A stretch of 64,000 nt of DNA from assembly GCA_030435675.1 (NCBI GenBank), contig CM059624.1, forward strand, positions 16,743,246 to 16,807,245, written 5' to 3'. Each line of letters begins with the position of its first letter. The first letter of the stretch is position 1. The stretch comes from Steinernema hermaphroditum. Taxonomy: Eukaryota > Nematoda > Chromadorea > Rhabditida > Steinernematidae. Shown here one piece after another: positions 36,601 to 48,700 of this stretch. A model generated the notes under the pieces. That model saw only the letters and a program-made list of their open reading frames with translations. It did no database searches and was not told where the DNA came from. Position numbers and translations under genes: made by a program.

Positions 36601-39018
36601 TTCAATTCGAGACAGCAGGGCCTTGTTCATACAAAGAGTTCTGCATCTGACCCTCCTGCTCCAAAGTACCATAGCATTTTTATGATTGGATCTTGTAGAA
36701 CTGCACGAGCCTGATCGAACGCGCCTATTCCCGTTGGGATTACTGTGGACTATCTTAGTTTCCTGCAAAACTTTCAATTCGAGACAGCAGGGCCCTTGCT
36801 CATACCAAGAGTTCTGCATCTGACCCTCCTGCTCCAAAGTACCATAGCATTTTTATGATTGGATCTTGTAGAACTGCACGAGCCTGATCGAACGCGCCTA
36901 TTCTCGTTGGATTTACTGTGGACTATCTTAGTTTCCTGCAAAACTTTCAATTCGAGACAGCAGGGCCTTGCTCATACAAAGAGTTCTGCATCTGACCCTC
37001 CTGCTCCAAAGTACCATAGCATTTTTATGATTGGATCTTGTAGAACTGCACGAGCCTGATCGAACGCGCCTATTCCCGTTGGATTTACTGTGGACTATCT
37101 TAGTTTCCTGCAAAACTTTCAATTCGAGACAGATAGGGCCTTGCTCATACAAAGAGTTCTGCATCTGACCCTCCTGCTCCAAAGTACCATAGCATTTTTA
37201 TGATTGGATCTTGTAGAACTGCACGAGCCTGATCGAACGCGCCTATTCCCGTTGGATTTACTGTGGACTATCTTAGTTTCCTGCAAAACTTTCAATTCGA
37301 GACAGATAGGGCCTTGTTCACACCAAGAGTTCTGCATCTGACCCTCCTGCTCCAAAGTACCATAGCATTTTTATGATTGGATCTTGTAGAACTGCACGAG
37401 CCTGATCGAACGCGCCTATTCCCGTTGGGATTTACTGTGGACTATCTTAGTTTCCTGCAAAACTTTCAATTCGAGACAGCAGGGCCTTGCTCATACAAAG
37501 AGTTCTGCATCTGACCCTCCTGCTCCAAAGTACCATAGCATTTTTATGATTGGATCTTGTAGAACTGCACGAGCCTGATCGAACGCGCCTATTCCCGTTG
37601 GGTTTACTGTGGACTATCTTAGTTTCCTGCAAAACTTTCAATTCGAGACAGCAGGGCCTTGCTCATACAAAGAGTTCTGCATCTGACCCTCCTGCTCCAA
37701 AGTACCATAGCATTTTTATGATTGGATCTTGTAGAACTGCACGAGCCTGATCGAACGCGCCTATTCCCGTTGGGATTTACTGTGGACTATCTTAGTTTCC
37801 TGCAAAACTTTCAATTCGAGACAGCAGGGCCTTGCTCATACAAAGAGTTCTGCATCTGACCCTCCTGCTCCAAAGTACCATAGCATTTTTATGATTGGAT
37901 CTTGTAGAACTGCACGAGCCTGATCGAACGCGCCTATTCCCGTTGGATTTACTGTGGACTATCTTAGTTTCCTGCAAAACTTTCAATTCGAGACAGATAG
38001 GGCCTTGTTCATACAAAGAGTTCTGCATCTGACCCTCCTGCTCCAAAGTACCATAGCATTTTTATGATTGGATCTTGTAGAACTGCACGAGCCTGATCGA
38101 ACGCGCCTATTCTCGTTGGATTTACTGTGGACTATCTTAGTTTCCTGCAAAACTTTCAATTCGAGACAGCAGGGCCTTGCTCATACAAAGAGTTCTGCAT
38201 CTGACCCTCCTGCTCCAAAGTACCATAGCATTTTTATGATTGGATCTTGTAGAACTGCACGAGCCTGATCGAACGCGCCTATTCCCGTTGGATTTACTGT
38301 GGACTATCTTAGTTTCCTGCAAAACTTTCAATTCGAGACAGCAGGGCCCTTGCTCATACAAAGAGTTCTGCATCTGACCCTCCTGCTCCAAAGTACCATA
38401 GCATTTTTATGATTGGATCTTGTAGAACTGCACGAGCCTGATCGAACGCGCCTATTCCCGTTGGATTTACTGTGGACTATCTTAGTTTCCTGCAAAACTT
38501 TCAATTCGAGACAGCAGGGCCCTTGCTCATACAAAGAGTTCTGCATCTGACCCTCCTGCTCCAAAGTACAATAGCATTTTTATGATTGGATCTTGTAGAA
38601 CTGCACGAGCCTGATCGAACGCGCCTATTCCCGTTGGATTTACTGTGGACTATCTTAGTTTCCTGCAAAACTTTCAATTCGAGACAGATAGGGCCTTGTT
38701 CATACAAAGAGTTCTGCATCTGACCCTCCTGCTCCAAAGTACCATAGCATTTTTATGATTGGATCTTGTAGAACTGCACGAGCCTGATCGAACGCGCCTA
38801 TTCCCGTTGGGATTACTGTGGACTATCTTAGTTTCCTGCAAAACTTTCAATTCGAGACAGCAGGGCCTTGCTCATACAAAGAGTTCTGCATCTGACCCTC
38901 CTGCTCCAAAGTACCATAGCATTTTATGATTGGATCTTGTAGAACTGCACGAGCCTGATCGAACGCGCCTACTCTCGTTGGATTTCCTGTGGACTATCTT
39001 AGTTTCCTGCAAGACGGG
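33602..39018 (+). repeat. Intermediate block with SKSN-type boxes and 172-bp units
   Basis: Units are clean again but combine characters of both subfamilies. The typical boxes are tattctcgttggatttactg, tattcccgttggatttactg and the B box with gggattac. Leaders are either B type with GAGCTC (mostly 34.3-35.9 kb) or a short form cagggccttgctcatac that lacks one base and gives 172-bp units (mostly 35.5-38.9 kb). The block contains one rearranged unit (34,813-35,046) and ends at a sharply altered unit starting at 39,019. Confidence 0.85.
34813..35046 (+). repeat. 234-bp rearranged unit
   Basis: The unit runs normally to cgcgccta near 34,938, then jumps back. Positions 34,942-35,003 repeat the stretch from ctgcatctg to gtagaact found about 90 bp upstream. 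It then jumps forward into cgttggatttcctg. The net gain is 61 bp. It looks like a double-junction product, such as template switching within or between units. No foreign sequence is present. Confidence 0.92.
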
Positions 39019-39192
39019 CAATTCGAGACAGACAGGGCGCTTGCTCACACCCAGAGCTCTGCATCTGATAGGCCTGCTCCAAAGTACCATAGCATTTTTA
39101 TGATTGGATCTTGTAGAACTGCACGAGCCTGATCGAACGCGCCTATTCCCGTTGGGATTACTGTGGACTATCTTAGTTTCCTGCAAAACTTT
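39019..39192 (+). repeat. Altered unit at the start of the B domain
   Basis: The junction into this unit reads tgcaagacgggcaattcg where tgcaaaactttcaattcg is normal. It then has gacagggcgcttgctcacac, cccagagctc and ctgataggcctgctcc. From about position 39,075 it is an ordinary B unit. The changes are packed into about 65 bp. Confidence 0.85.
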
Positions 39193-41617
39193 CAATTCGA
39201 GACAGCAGGGCCCTTGCTCACACCAAGAGCTCTGCATCTGACCCTCCTGCTCCAAAGTACCATAGCATTTTTATGATTGGATCTTGTAGAACTGCACGAG
39301 CCTGATCGAACGCGCCTATTCCCGTTGGGATTTACTGTGGACTATCTTAGTTTCCTGCAAAACTTTCAATTCGAGACAGCAGGGCCCTTGCTCACACCAA
39401 GAGCTCTGCATCTGACCCTCCTGCTCCAAAGTACCATAGCATTTTTATGATTGGATCTTGTAGAACTGCACGAGCCTGATCGAACGCGCCTATTCCCGTT
39501 GGGTTTACTGTGGACTATCTTAGTTTCCTGCAAAACTTTCAATTCGAGACAGCAGGGCCCTTGCTCACACCAAGAGCTCTGCATCTGACCCTCCTGCTCC
39601 AAAGTACCATAGCATTTTTATGATTGGATCTTGTAGAACTGCACGAGCCTGATCGAACGCGCCTATTCCCGTTGGGATTTACTGTGGACTATCTTAGTTT
39701 CCTGCAAAACTTTCAATTCGAGACAGCAGGGCCCTTGCTCACACCAAGAGCTCTGCATCTGACCCTCCTGCTCCAAAGTACCATAGCATTTTTATGATTG
39801 GATCTTGTAGAACTGCACGAGCCTGATCGAACGCGCCTATTCCCGTTGGGATTACTGTGGACTATCTTAGTTTCCTGCAAAACTTTCAATTCGAGACAGC
39901 AGGGCCCTTGCTCACACCAAGAGCTCTGCATCTGACCCTCCTGCTCCAAAGTACCATAGCATTTTTATGATTGGATCTTGTAGAACTGCACGAGCCTGAT
40001 CGAACGCGCCTACTCCCGTTGGGTTTACTGTGGACTATCTTAGTTTCCTGCAAAACTTTCAATTCGAGACAGCAGGGCCCTTGCTCACACCAAGAGCTCT
40101 GCATCTGACCCTCCTGCTCCAAAGTACCATAGCATTTTTATGATTGGATCTTGTAGAACTGCACGAGCCTGATCGAACGCGCCTACTCCCGTTGGATTTA
40201 CTGTGGACTATCTTAGTTTCCTGCAAAACTTTCAATTCGAGACAGCAGGGCCCTTGCTCACACCAAGAGCTCTGCATCTGACCCTCCTGCTCCAAAGTAC
40301 CATAGCATTTTTATGATTGGATCTTGTAGAACTGCACGAGCCTGATCGAACGCGCCTACTCTCGTTGGATTTCCTGTGGACTATCTTAGTTTCCTGCAAA
40401 ACTTTCAATTCGAGACAGCAGGGCCCTTGCTCACACCAAGAGCTCTGCATCTGACCCTCCTGCTCCAAAGTACCATAGCATTTTTATGATTGGATCTTGT
40501 AGAACTGCACGAGCCTGATCGAACGCGCCTACTCTCGTTGGATTTCCTGTGGACTATCTTAGTTTCCTGCAAAACTTTCAATTCGAGACAGCAGGGCCCT
40601 TGCTCACACCAAGAGCTCTGCATCTGACCCTCCTGCTCCAAAGTACCATAGCATTTTTATGATTGGATCTTGTAGAACTGCACGAGCCTGATCGAACGCG
40701 CCTATTCCCGTTGGGTTTACTGTGGACTATCTTAGTTTCCTGCAAAACTTTCAATTCGAGACAGCAGGGCCCTTGCTCACACCAAGAGCTCTGCATCTGA
40801 CCCTCCTGCTCCAAAGTACCATAGCATTTTTATGATTGGATCTTGTAGAACTGCACGAGCCTGATCGAACGCGCCTATTCCCGTTGGGATTACTGTGGAC
40901 TATCTTAGTTTCCTGCAAAACTTTCAATTCGAGACAGCAGGGCCCTTGCTCACACCAAGAGCTCTGCATCTGACCCTCCTGCTCCAAAGTACCATAGCAT
41001 TTTTATGATTGGATCTTGTAGAACTGCACGAGCCTGATCGAACGCGCCTATTCCCGTTGGGATTACTGTGGACTATCTTAGTTTCCTGCAAAACTTTCAA
41101 TTCGAGACAGCAGGGCCCTTGCTCACACCAAGAGCTCTGCATCTGACCCCTCCGCTCCAAAGTACCATAGCATTTTTATGATTGGATCTTGTAGAACTGC
41201 ACGAGCCTGATCGAACGCGCCTACTCTCGTTGGGTTTCCTGTGGACTATCTTAGTTTCCTGCAAAACTTTCAATTCGAGACAGCAGGGCCCTTGCTCACA
41301 CCAAGAGCTCTGCATCTGACCCCTCCTGCTCCAAAGTACCATAGCATTTTTATGATTGGATCTTGTAGAACTGCACGAGCCTGATCGAACGCGCCTATTC
41401 CCGTTGGGTTTACTGTGGACTATCTTAGTTTCCTGCAAAACTTTCAATTCGAGACAGCAGGGCCCTTGCTCACACCAAGAGCTCTGCATCTGACCCTCCT
41501 GCTCCAAAGTACCATAGCATTTTTATGATTGGATCTTGTAGAACTGCACGAGCCTGATCGAACGCGCCTATTCCCGTTGGGATTACTGTGGACTATCTTA
41601 GTTTCCTGCAAAACTTT

Positions 41618-41790
41618 CAATTCGAGACAGCAGGGCCCTTGCTCACACCAAGAGCTCTGCATCTGACCCTCCTGCTCCAAAGTACCATAGCATTTTTATG
41701 ATTGGATCTTGTAGAACTGCACGAGCCTGATCGAACGCGCCTATTCCCGTTGGGATTACTGTGGACTATCTTAGTTTCCTGCAAAACTTT
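41618..41790 (+). repeat. Reference unit of subfamily B (173 bp)
   Basis: This copy represents the subfamily that dominates the right half. It has the same length and order as subfamily A, with seven diagnostic changes: T19C, which creates GGGCCC; T29C and A32C, which give ctcacacc in place of ctcataca; T38C, which creates GAGCTC; and C133T, C135G and T138A, which give cccgttgggattac in place of cccgctcggtttac. A common alternative box in B-type units is tactctcgttggatttcctg. Positions 60-120 and 142-173 are essentially identical to subfamily A. The new GGGCCC and GAGCTC sites are absent from the A consensus, so the two subfamilies should be separable by ApaI or SacI digestion. Confidence 0.95.
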
Positions 41791-44220
41791 CAATTCGAGA
41801 CAGCAGGGCCCTTGCTCACACCAAGAGCTCTGCATCTGACCCCTCCTGCTCCAAAGTACCATAGCATTTTTATGATTGGATCTTGTAGAACTGCACGAGC
41901 CTGATCGAACGCGCCTATTCCCGTTGGGATTACTGTGGACTATCTTAGTTTCCTGCAAAACTTTCAATTCGAGACAGCAGGGCCCTTGCTCACACCAAGA
42001 GCTCTGCATCTGACCCTCCTGCTCCAAAGTACCATAGCATTTTTATGATTGGATCTTGTAGAACTGCACGAGCCTGATCGAACGCGCCTATTCCCGTTGG
42101 GATTACTGTGGACTATCTTAGTTTCCTGCAAAACTTTCAATTCGAGACAGCAGGGCCCTTGCTCACACCAAGAGCTCTGCATCTGACCCCTCCGCTCCAA
42201 AGTACCATAGCATTTTTATGATTGGATCTTGTAGAACTGCACGAGCCTGATCGAACGCGCCTATTCCCGTTGGGATTTACTGTGGACTATCTTAGTTTCC
42301 TGCAAAACTTTCAATTCGAGACAGCAGGGCCCTTGCTCACACCAAGAGCTCTGCATCTGACCCTCCTGCTCCAAAGTACCATAGCATTTTTATGATTGGA
42401 TCTTGTAGAACTGCACGAGCCTGATCGAACGCGCCTACTCTCGTTGGATTTCCTGTGGACTATCTTAGTTTCCTGCAAAACTTTCAATTCGAGACAGCAG
42501 GGCCCTTGCTCACACCAAGAGCTCTGCATCTGACCCCTCCTGCTCCAAAGTACCATAGCATTTTTATGATTGGATCTTGTAGAACTGCACGAGCCTGATC
42601 GAACGCGCCTACTCTCGTTGGATTTCCTGTGGACTATCTTAGTTTCCTGCAAAACTTTCAATTCGAGACAGCAGGGCCCTTGCTCACACCAAGAGCTCTG
42701 CATCTGACCCTCCTGCTCCAAAGTACCATAGCATTTTTATGATTGGATCTTGTAGAACTGCACGAGCCTGATCGAACGCGCCTACTCTCGTTGGATTTCC
42801 TGTGGACTATCTTAGTTTCCTGCAAAACTTTCAATTCGAGACAGCAGGGCCCTTGCTCACACCAAGAGCTCTGCATCTGACCCTCCTGCTCCAAAGTACC
42901 ATAGCATTTTTATGATTGGATCTTGTAGAACTGCACGAGCCTGATCGAACGCGCCTACTCCCGTTGGATTTCCTGTGGACTATCTTAGTTTCCTGCAAAA
43001 CTTTCAATTCGAGACAGCAGGGCCCTTGCTCACACCAAGAGTTCTGCATCTGACCCCTCCTGCTCCAAAGTACCATAGCATTTTTATGATTGGATCTTGT
43101 AGAACTGCACGAGCCTGATCGAACGCGCCTATTCCCGTTGGGTTTACTGTGGACTATCTTAGTTTCCTGCAAAACTTTCAATTCGAGACAGCAGGGCCCT
43201 TGCTCACACCAAGAGCTCTGCATCTGACCCCTCCTGCTCCAAAGTACCATAGCATTTTTATGATTGGATCTTGTAGAACTGCACGAGCCTGATCGAACGC
43301 GCCTACTCTCGTTGGATTTCCTGTGGACTATCTTAGTTTCCTGCAAAACTTTCAATTCGAGACAGCAGGGCCCTTGCTCACACCAAGAGCTCTGCATCTG
43401 ACCCCTCCGCTCCAAAGTACCATAGCATTTTTATGATTGGATCTTGTAGAACTGCACGAGCCTGATCGAACGCGCCTACTCTCGTTGGGATTTACTGTGG
43501 ACTATCTTAGTTTCCTGCAAAACTTTCAATTCGAGACAGCAGGGCCCTTGCTCACACCAAGAGCTCTGCATCTGACCCTCCTGCTCCAAAGTACCATAGC
43601 ATTTTTATGATTGGATCTTGTAGAACTGCACGAGCCTGATCGAACGCGCCTACTCTCGTTGGGTTTCCTGTGGACTATCTTAGTTTCCTGCAAAACTTTC
43701 AATTCGAGACAGCAGGGCCCTTGCTCACACCAAGAGTTCTGCATCTGCCCCTCCTGCTCCAAAGTACCATAGCATTTTTATGATTGGATCTTGTAGAACT
43801 GCACGAGCCTGATCGAACGCGCCTATTCCCGTTGGGATTTACTGTGGACTATCTTAGTTTCCTGCAAAACTTTCAATTCGAGACAGCAGGGCCCTTGCTC
43901 ACACCAAGAGCTCTGCATCTGACCCCTCCTGCTCCAAAGTACCATAGCATTTTTATGATTGGATCTTGTAGAACTGCACGAGCCTGATCGAACGCGCCTA
44001 TTCCCGTTGGGATTACTGTGGACTATCTTAGTTTCCTGCAAAACTTTCAATTCGAGACAGCAGGGCCCTTGCTCACACCAAGAGCTCTGCATCTGACCCT
44101 CCTGCTCCAAAGTACGATAGCATTTTTATGATTCCATCTTGTAGAACTGCACGAGCCTGATCGAACGCGCCTATTCCCGTTGGGTTTACTGTGGACTATC
44201 TTAGTTTCCTGCAAAACTTT

Positions 44221-44381
44221 CAATTCGAGACAGCAGGGCCCTTGCTCACACCAAGAGTTATGCATCTGACCCCTCCGCTCCAATTTTTATGATTGGATCT
44301 TATAGAACTGCACGAGCCTGATCGAACGCGCCTATTCCCGTTGGGATTACTGTGGACTATCTTAGTTTCCTGCAAAACTTT
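44221..44381 (+). repeat. 161-bp deleted unit with a B leader (mosaic)
   Basis: The leader is pure B (gggcccttgctcacacc), but from gttatgcat onward the unit follows the minor subfamily: cccctccgctccaa joined to tttttatg, and cttatagaac. The box is the B form gggattac with tgtgg. It is therefore a mosaic with switches near unit positions 36-40 and after the middle of the unit. Confidence 0.88.
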
Positions 44382-45594
44382 CAATTCGAGACAGCAGGGC
44401 CCTTGCTCACACCAAGAGCTCTGCATCTGACCCTCCTGCTCCAAAGTACCATAGCATTTTTATGATTGGATCTTGTAGAACTGCACGAGCCTGATCGAAC
44501 GCGCCTACTCTCGTTGGATTTCCTGTGGACTATCTTAGTTTCCTGCAAAACTTTCAATTCGAGACAGCAGGGCCCTTGCTCACACCAAGAGCTCTGCATC
44601 TGACCCCTCCTGCTCCAAAGTACCATAGCATTTTTATGATTGGATCTTGTAGAACTGCACGAGCCTGATCGAACGCGCCTATTCCCGTTGGGATTACTGT
44701 GGACTATCTTAGTTTCCTGCAAAACTTTCAATTCGAGACAGCAGGGCCCTTGCTCACACCAAGAGCTCTGCATCTGACCCCTCCTGCTCCAAAGTACCAT
44801 AGCATTTTTATGATTGGATCTTGTAGAACTGCACGAGCCTGATCGAACGCGCCTATTCCCGTTGGGATTACTGTGGACTATCTTAGTTTCCTGCAAAACT
44901 TTCAATTCGAGACAGCAGGGCCCTTGCTCACACCAAGAGCTCTGCATCTGACCCTCCTGCTCCAAAGTACCATAGCATTTTTATGATTGGATCTTGTAGA
45001 ACTGCACGAGCCTGATCGAACGCGCCTACTCTCGTTGGATTTCCTGTGGACTATCTTAGTTTCCTGCAAAACTTTCAATTCGAGACAGCAGGGCCCTTGC
45101 TCACACCAAGAGTTATGCATCTGACCCCTCCGCTCCAAAGTACCATAGCATTTTTATGATTGGATCTTATAGAACTGCACGAGCCTGATCGAACGCGCCT
45201 ATTCCCGTTGGGATTACTGTGGACTATCTTAGTTTCCTGCAAAACTTTCAATTCGAGACAGCAGGGCCCTTGCTCACACCACGAGCTCTGCATCTGACCC
45301 TCCTGCTCCAAAGTACCATAGCATTTTTATGATTGGATCTTGTAGAACTGCACGAGCCTGATCGAACGCGCCGACTCTCGTTGGATTTCCTGTGGACTAT
45401 CTTAGTTTCCTGCAAAACTTTCAATTCGAGACAGCAGGGCCCTTGCTCACACCAAGAGCTCTGCATCTGACCCTCCTGCTCCAAAGTACGATAGCATTTT
45501 TATGATTGGATCTTGTAGAACTGCACGAGCCTGATCGAACGCGCCTACTCTCGTTGGATTTCCTGTGGACTATCTTAGTTTCCTGCAAAACTTT

Positions 45595-45755
45595 CAATTC
45601 GAGACAGCAGGGCCCTTGCTCACACCAAGAGTTATGCATCTGACCCCTCCGCTCCAATTTTTATGATTGGATCTTATAGAACTGCACGAGCCTGATCGAA
45701 CGCGCCTACTCTCGTTGGATTTCCTGCGGACTATCTTAGCTTCCTGCAAAACTTT
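45595..45755 (+). repeat. 161-bp deleted unit with a B leader (mosaic)
   Basis: B leader up to caagag, then gttatgcat, cccctccgctccaa joined to tttttatg, cttatagaac, tctcgttggatttcc and tgcgg, plus a private ttagcttcc. The next unit has an A-like gatagggccttgttcatac leader, as after the units at 27,562 and 32,232. Confidence 0.88.
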
Positions 45756-48700
45756 CAATTCGAGACAGATAGGGCCTTGTTCATACAAAGAGTTCTGCAT
45801 CTGACCCTCCTGCTCCAAAGTACCATAGCATTTTTATGATTGGATCTTGTAGAACTGCACGAGCCTGATCGAACGCGCCTACTCTCGTTGGATTTCCTGT
45901 GGACTATCTTAGTTTCCTGCAAAACTTTCAATTCGAGACAGCAGGGCCCTTGCTCACACCAAGAGCTCTGCATCTGACCCTCCTGCTCCAAAGTACCATA
46001 GCATTTTTATGATTGGATCTTGTAGAACTGCACGAGCCTGATCGAACGCGCCTATTCCCGTTGGGATTACTGTGGACTATCTTAGTTTCCTGCAAAACTT
46101 TCAATTCGAGACAGCAGGGCCCTTGCTCACACCAAGAGCTCTGCATCTGACCCTCCTGCTCCAAAGTACCATAGCATTTTTATGATTGGATCTTGTAGAA
46201 CTGCACGAGCCTGATCGAACGCGCCTATTCCCGTTGGGATTTCCTGTGGACTATCTTAGTTTCCTGCAAAACTTTCAATTCGAGACAGCAGGGCCCTTGC
46301 TCACACCAAGAGTTCTGCATCTGACCCTCCTGCTCCAAAGTACCATAGCATTTTTATGATTGGATCTTGTAGAACTGCACGAGCCTGATCGAACGCGCCT
46401 ATTCCCGTTGGGATTACTGTGGACTATCTTAGTTTCCTGCAAAACTTTCAATTCGAGACAGCAGGGCCCTTGCTCACACCAAGAGCTCTGCATCTGACCC
46501 CTCCTGCTCCAAAGTACCATAGCATTTTTATGATTGGATCTTGTAGAACTGCACGAGCCTGATCGAACGCGCCTATTCCCGTTGGGATTACTGTGGACTA
46601 TCTTAGTTTCCTGCAAAACTTTCAATTCGAGACAGCAGGGCCCTTGCTCACACCAAGAGCTCTGCATCTGACCCTCCTGCTCCAAAGTACCATAGCATTT
46701 TTATGATTGGATCTTGTAGAACTGCACGAGCCTGATCGAACGCGCCTACTCTCGTTGGATTTCCTGTGGACTATCTTAGTTTCCTGCAAAACTTTCAATT
46801 CGAGACAGCAGGGCCCTTGCTCACACCAAGAGCTCTGCATCTGACCCTCCTGCTCCAAAGTACCATAGCATTTTTATGATTGGATCTTGTAGAACTGCAC
46901 GAGCCTGATCGAACGCGCCTACTCTCGTTGGATTTCCTGTGGACTATCTTAGTTTCCTGCAAAACTTTCAATTCGAGACAGCAGGGCCCTTGCTCACACC
47001 AAGAGCTCTGCATCTGACCCCTCCTGCTCCAAAGTACCATAGCATTTTTATGATTGGATCTTGTAGAACTGCACGAGCCTGATCGAACGCGCCTATTCCC
47101 GTTGGGATTACTGTGGACTATCTTAGTTTCCTGCAAAACTTTCAATTCGAGACAGCAGGGCCCTTGCTCACACCAAGAGCTCTGCATCTGACCCCTCCTG
47201 CTCCAAAGTACCATAGCATTTTTATGATTGGATCTTGTAGAACTGCACGAGCCTGATCGAACGCGCCTACTCTCGTTGGATTTCCTGTGGACTATCTTAG
47301 TTTCCTGCAAAACTTTCAATTCGAGACAGCAGGGCCCTTGCTCACACCAAGAGCTCTGCATCTGACCCTCCTGCTCCAAAGTACCATAGCATTTTTATGA
47401 TTGGATCTTGTAGAACTGCACGAGCCTGATCGAACGCGCCTATTCTCGTTGGGTTTACTGTGGACTATCTTAGTTTCCTGCAAAACTTTCAATTCGAGAC
47501 AGCAGGGCCCTTGCTCACACCAAGAGCTCTGCATCTGACCCCTCCTGCTCCAAAGTACCATAGCATTTTTATGATTGGATCTTGTAGAACTGCACGAGCC
47601 TGATCGAACGCGCCTACTCTCGTTGGGTTTCCTGTGGACTATCTTAGTTTCCTGCAAAACTTTCAATTCGAGACAGCAGGGCCCTTGCTCACACCAAGAG
47701 CTCTGCATCTGACCCTCCTGCTCCAAAGTACCATAGCATTTTTATGATTGGATCTTGTAGAACTGCACGAGCCTGATCGAACGCGCCTATTCCCGTTGGG
47801 ATTACTGTGGACTATCTTAGTTTCCTGCAAAACTTTCAATTCGAGACAGCAGGGCCCTTGCTCACACCAAGAGCTCTGCATCTGACCCCTCCTGCTCCAA
47901 AGTACCATAGCATTTTTATGATTGGATCTTGTAGAACTGCACGAGCCTGATCGAACGCGCCTATTCCCGTTGGGATTACTGTGGACTATCTTAGTTTCCT
48001 GCAAAACTTTCAATTCGAGACAGCAGGGCCCTTGCTCACACCAAGAGCTCTGCATCTGACCCTCCTGCTCCAAAGTACCATAGCATTTTTATGATTGGAT
48101 CTTGTAGAACTGCACGAGCCTGATCGAACGCGCCTACTCTCGTTGGATTTCCTGTGGACTATCTTAGTTTCCTGCAAAACTTTCAATTCGAGACAGCAGG
48201 GCCCTTGCTCACACCAAGAGCTCTGCATCTGACCCCTCCTGCTCCAAAGTACCATAGCATTTTTATGATTGGATCTTGTAGAACTGCACGAGCCTGATCG
48301 AACGCGCCTACTCCCGTTGGATTTCCTGTGGACTATCTTAGTTTCCTGCAAAACTTTCAATTCGAGACAGCAGGGCCCTTGCTCACACCAAGAGCTCTGC
48401 ATCTGACCCTCCTGCTCCAAAGTACCATAGCATTTTTATGATTGGATCTTGTAGAACTGCACGAGCCTGATCGAACGCGCCTACTCTCGTTGGATTTCCT
48501 GTGGACTATCTTAGTTTCCTGCAAAACTTTCAATTCGAGACAGCAGGGCCCTTGCTCACACCAAGAGCTCTGCATCTGACCCCTCCGCTCCAAAGTACCA
48601 TAGCATTTTTATGATTGGATCTTGTAGAACTGCACGAGCCTGATCGAACGCGCCTACTCTCGTTGGGTTTACTGTGGACTATCTTAGTTTCCTGCAAAAC

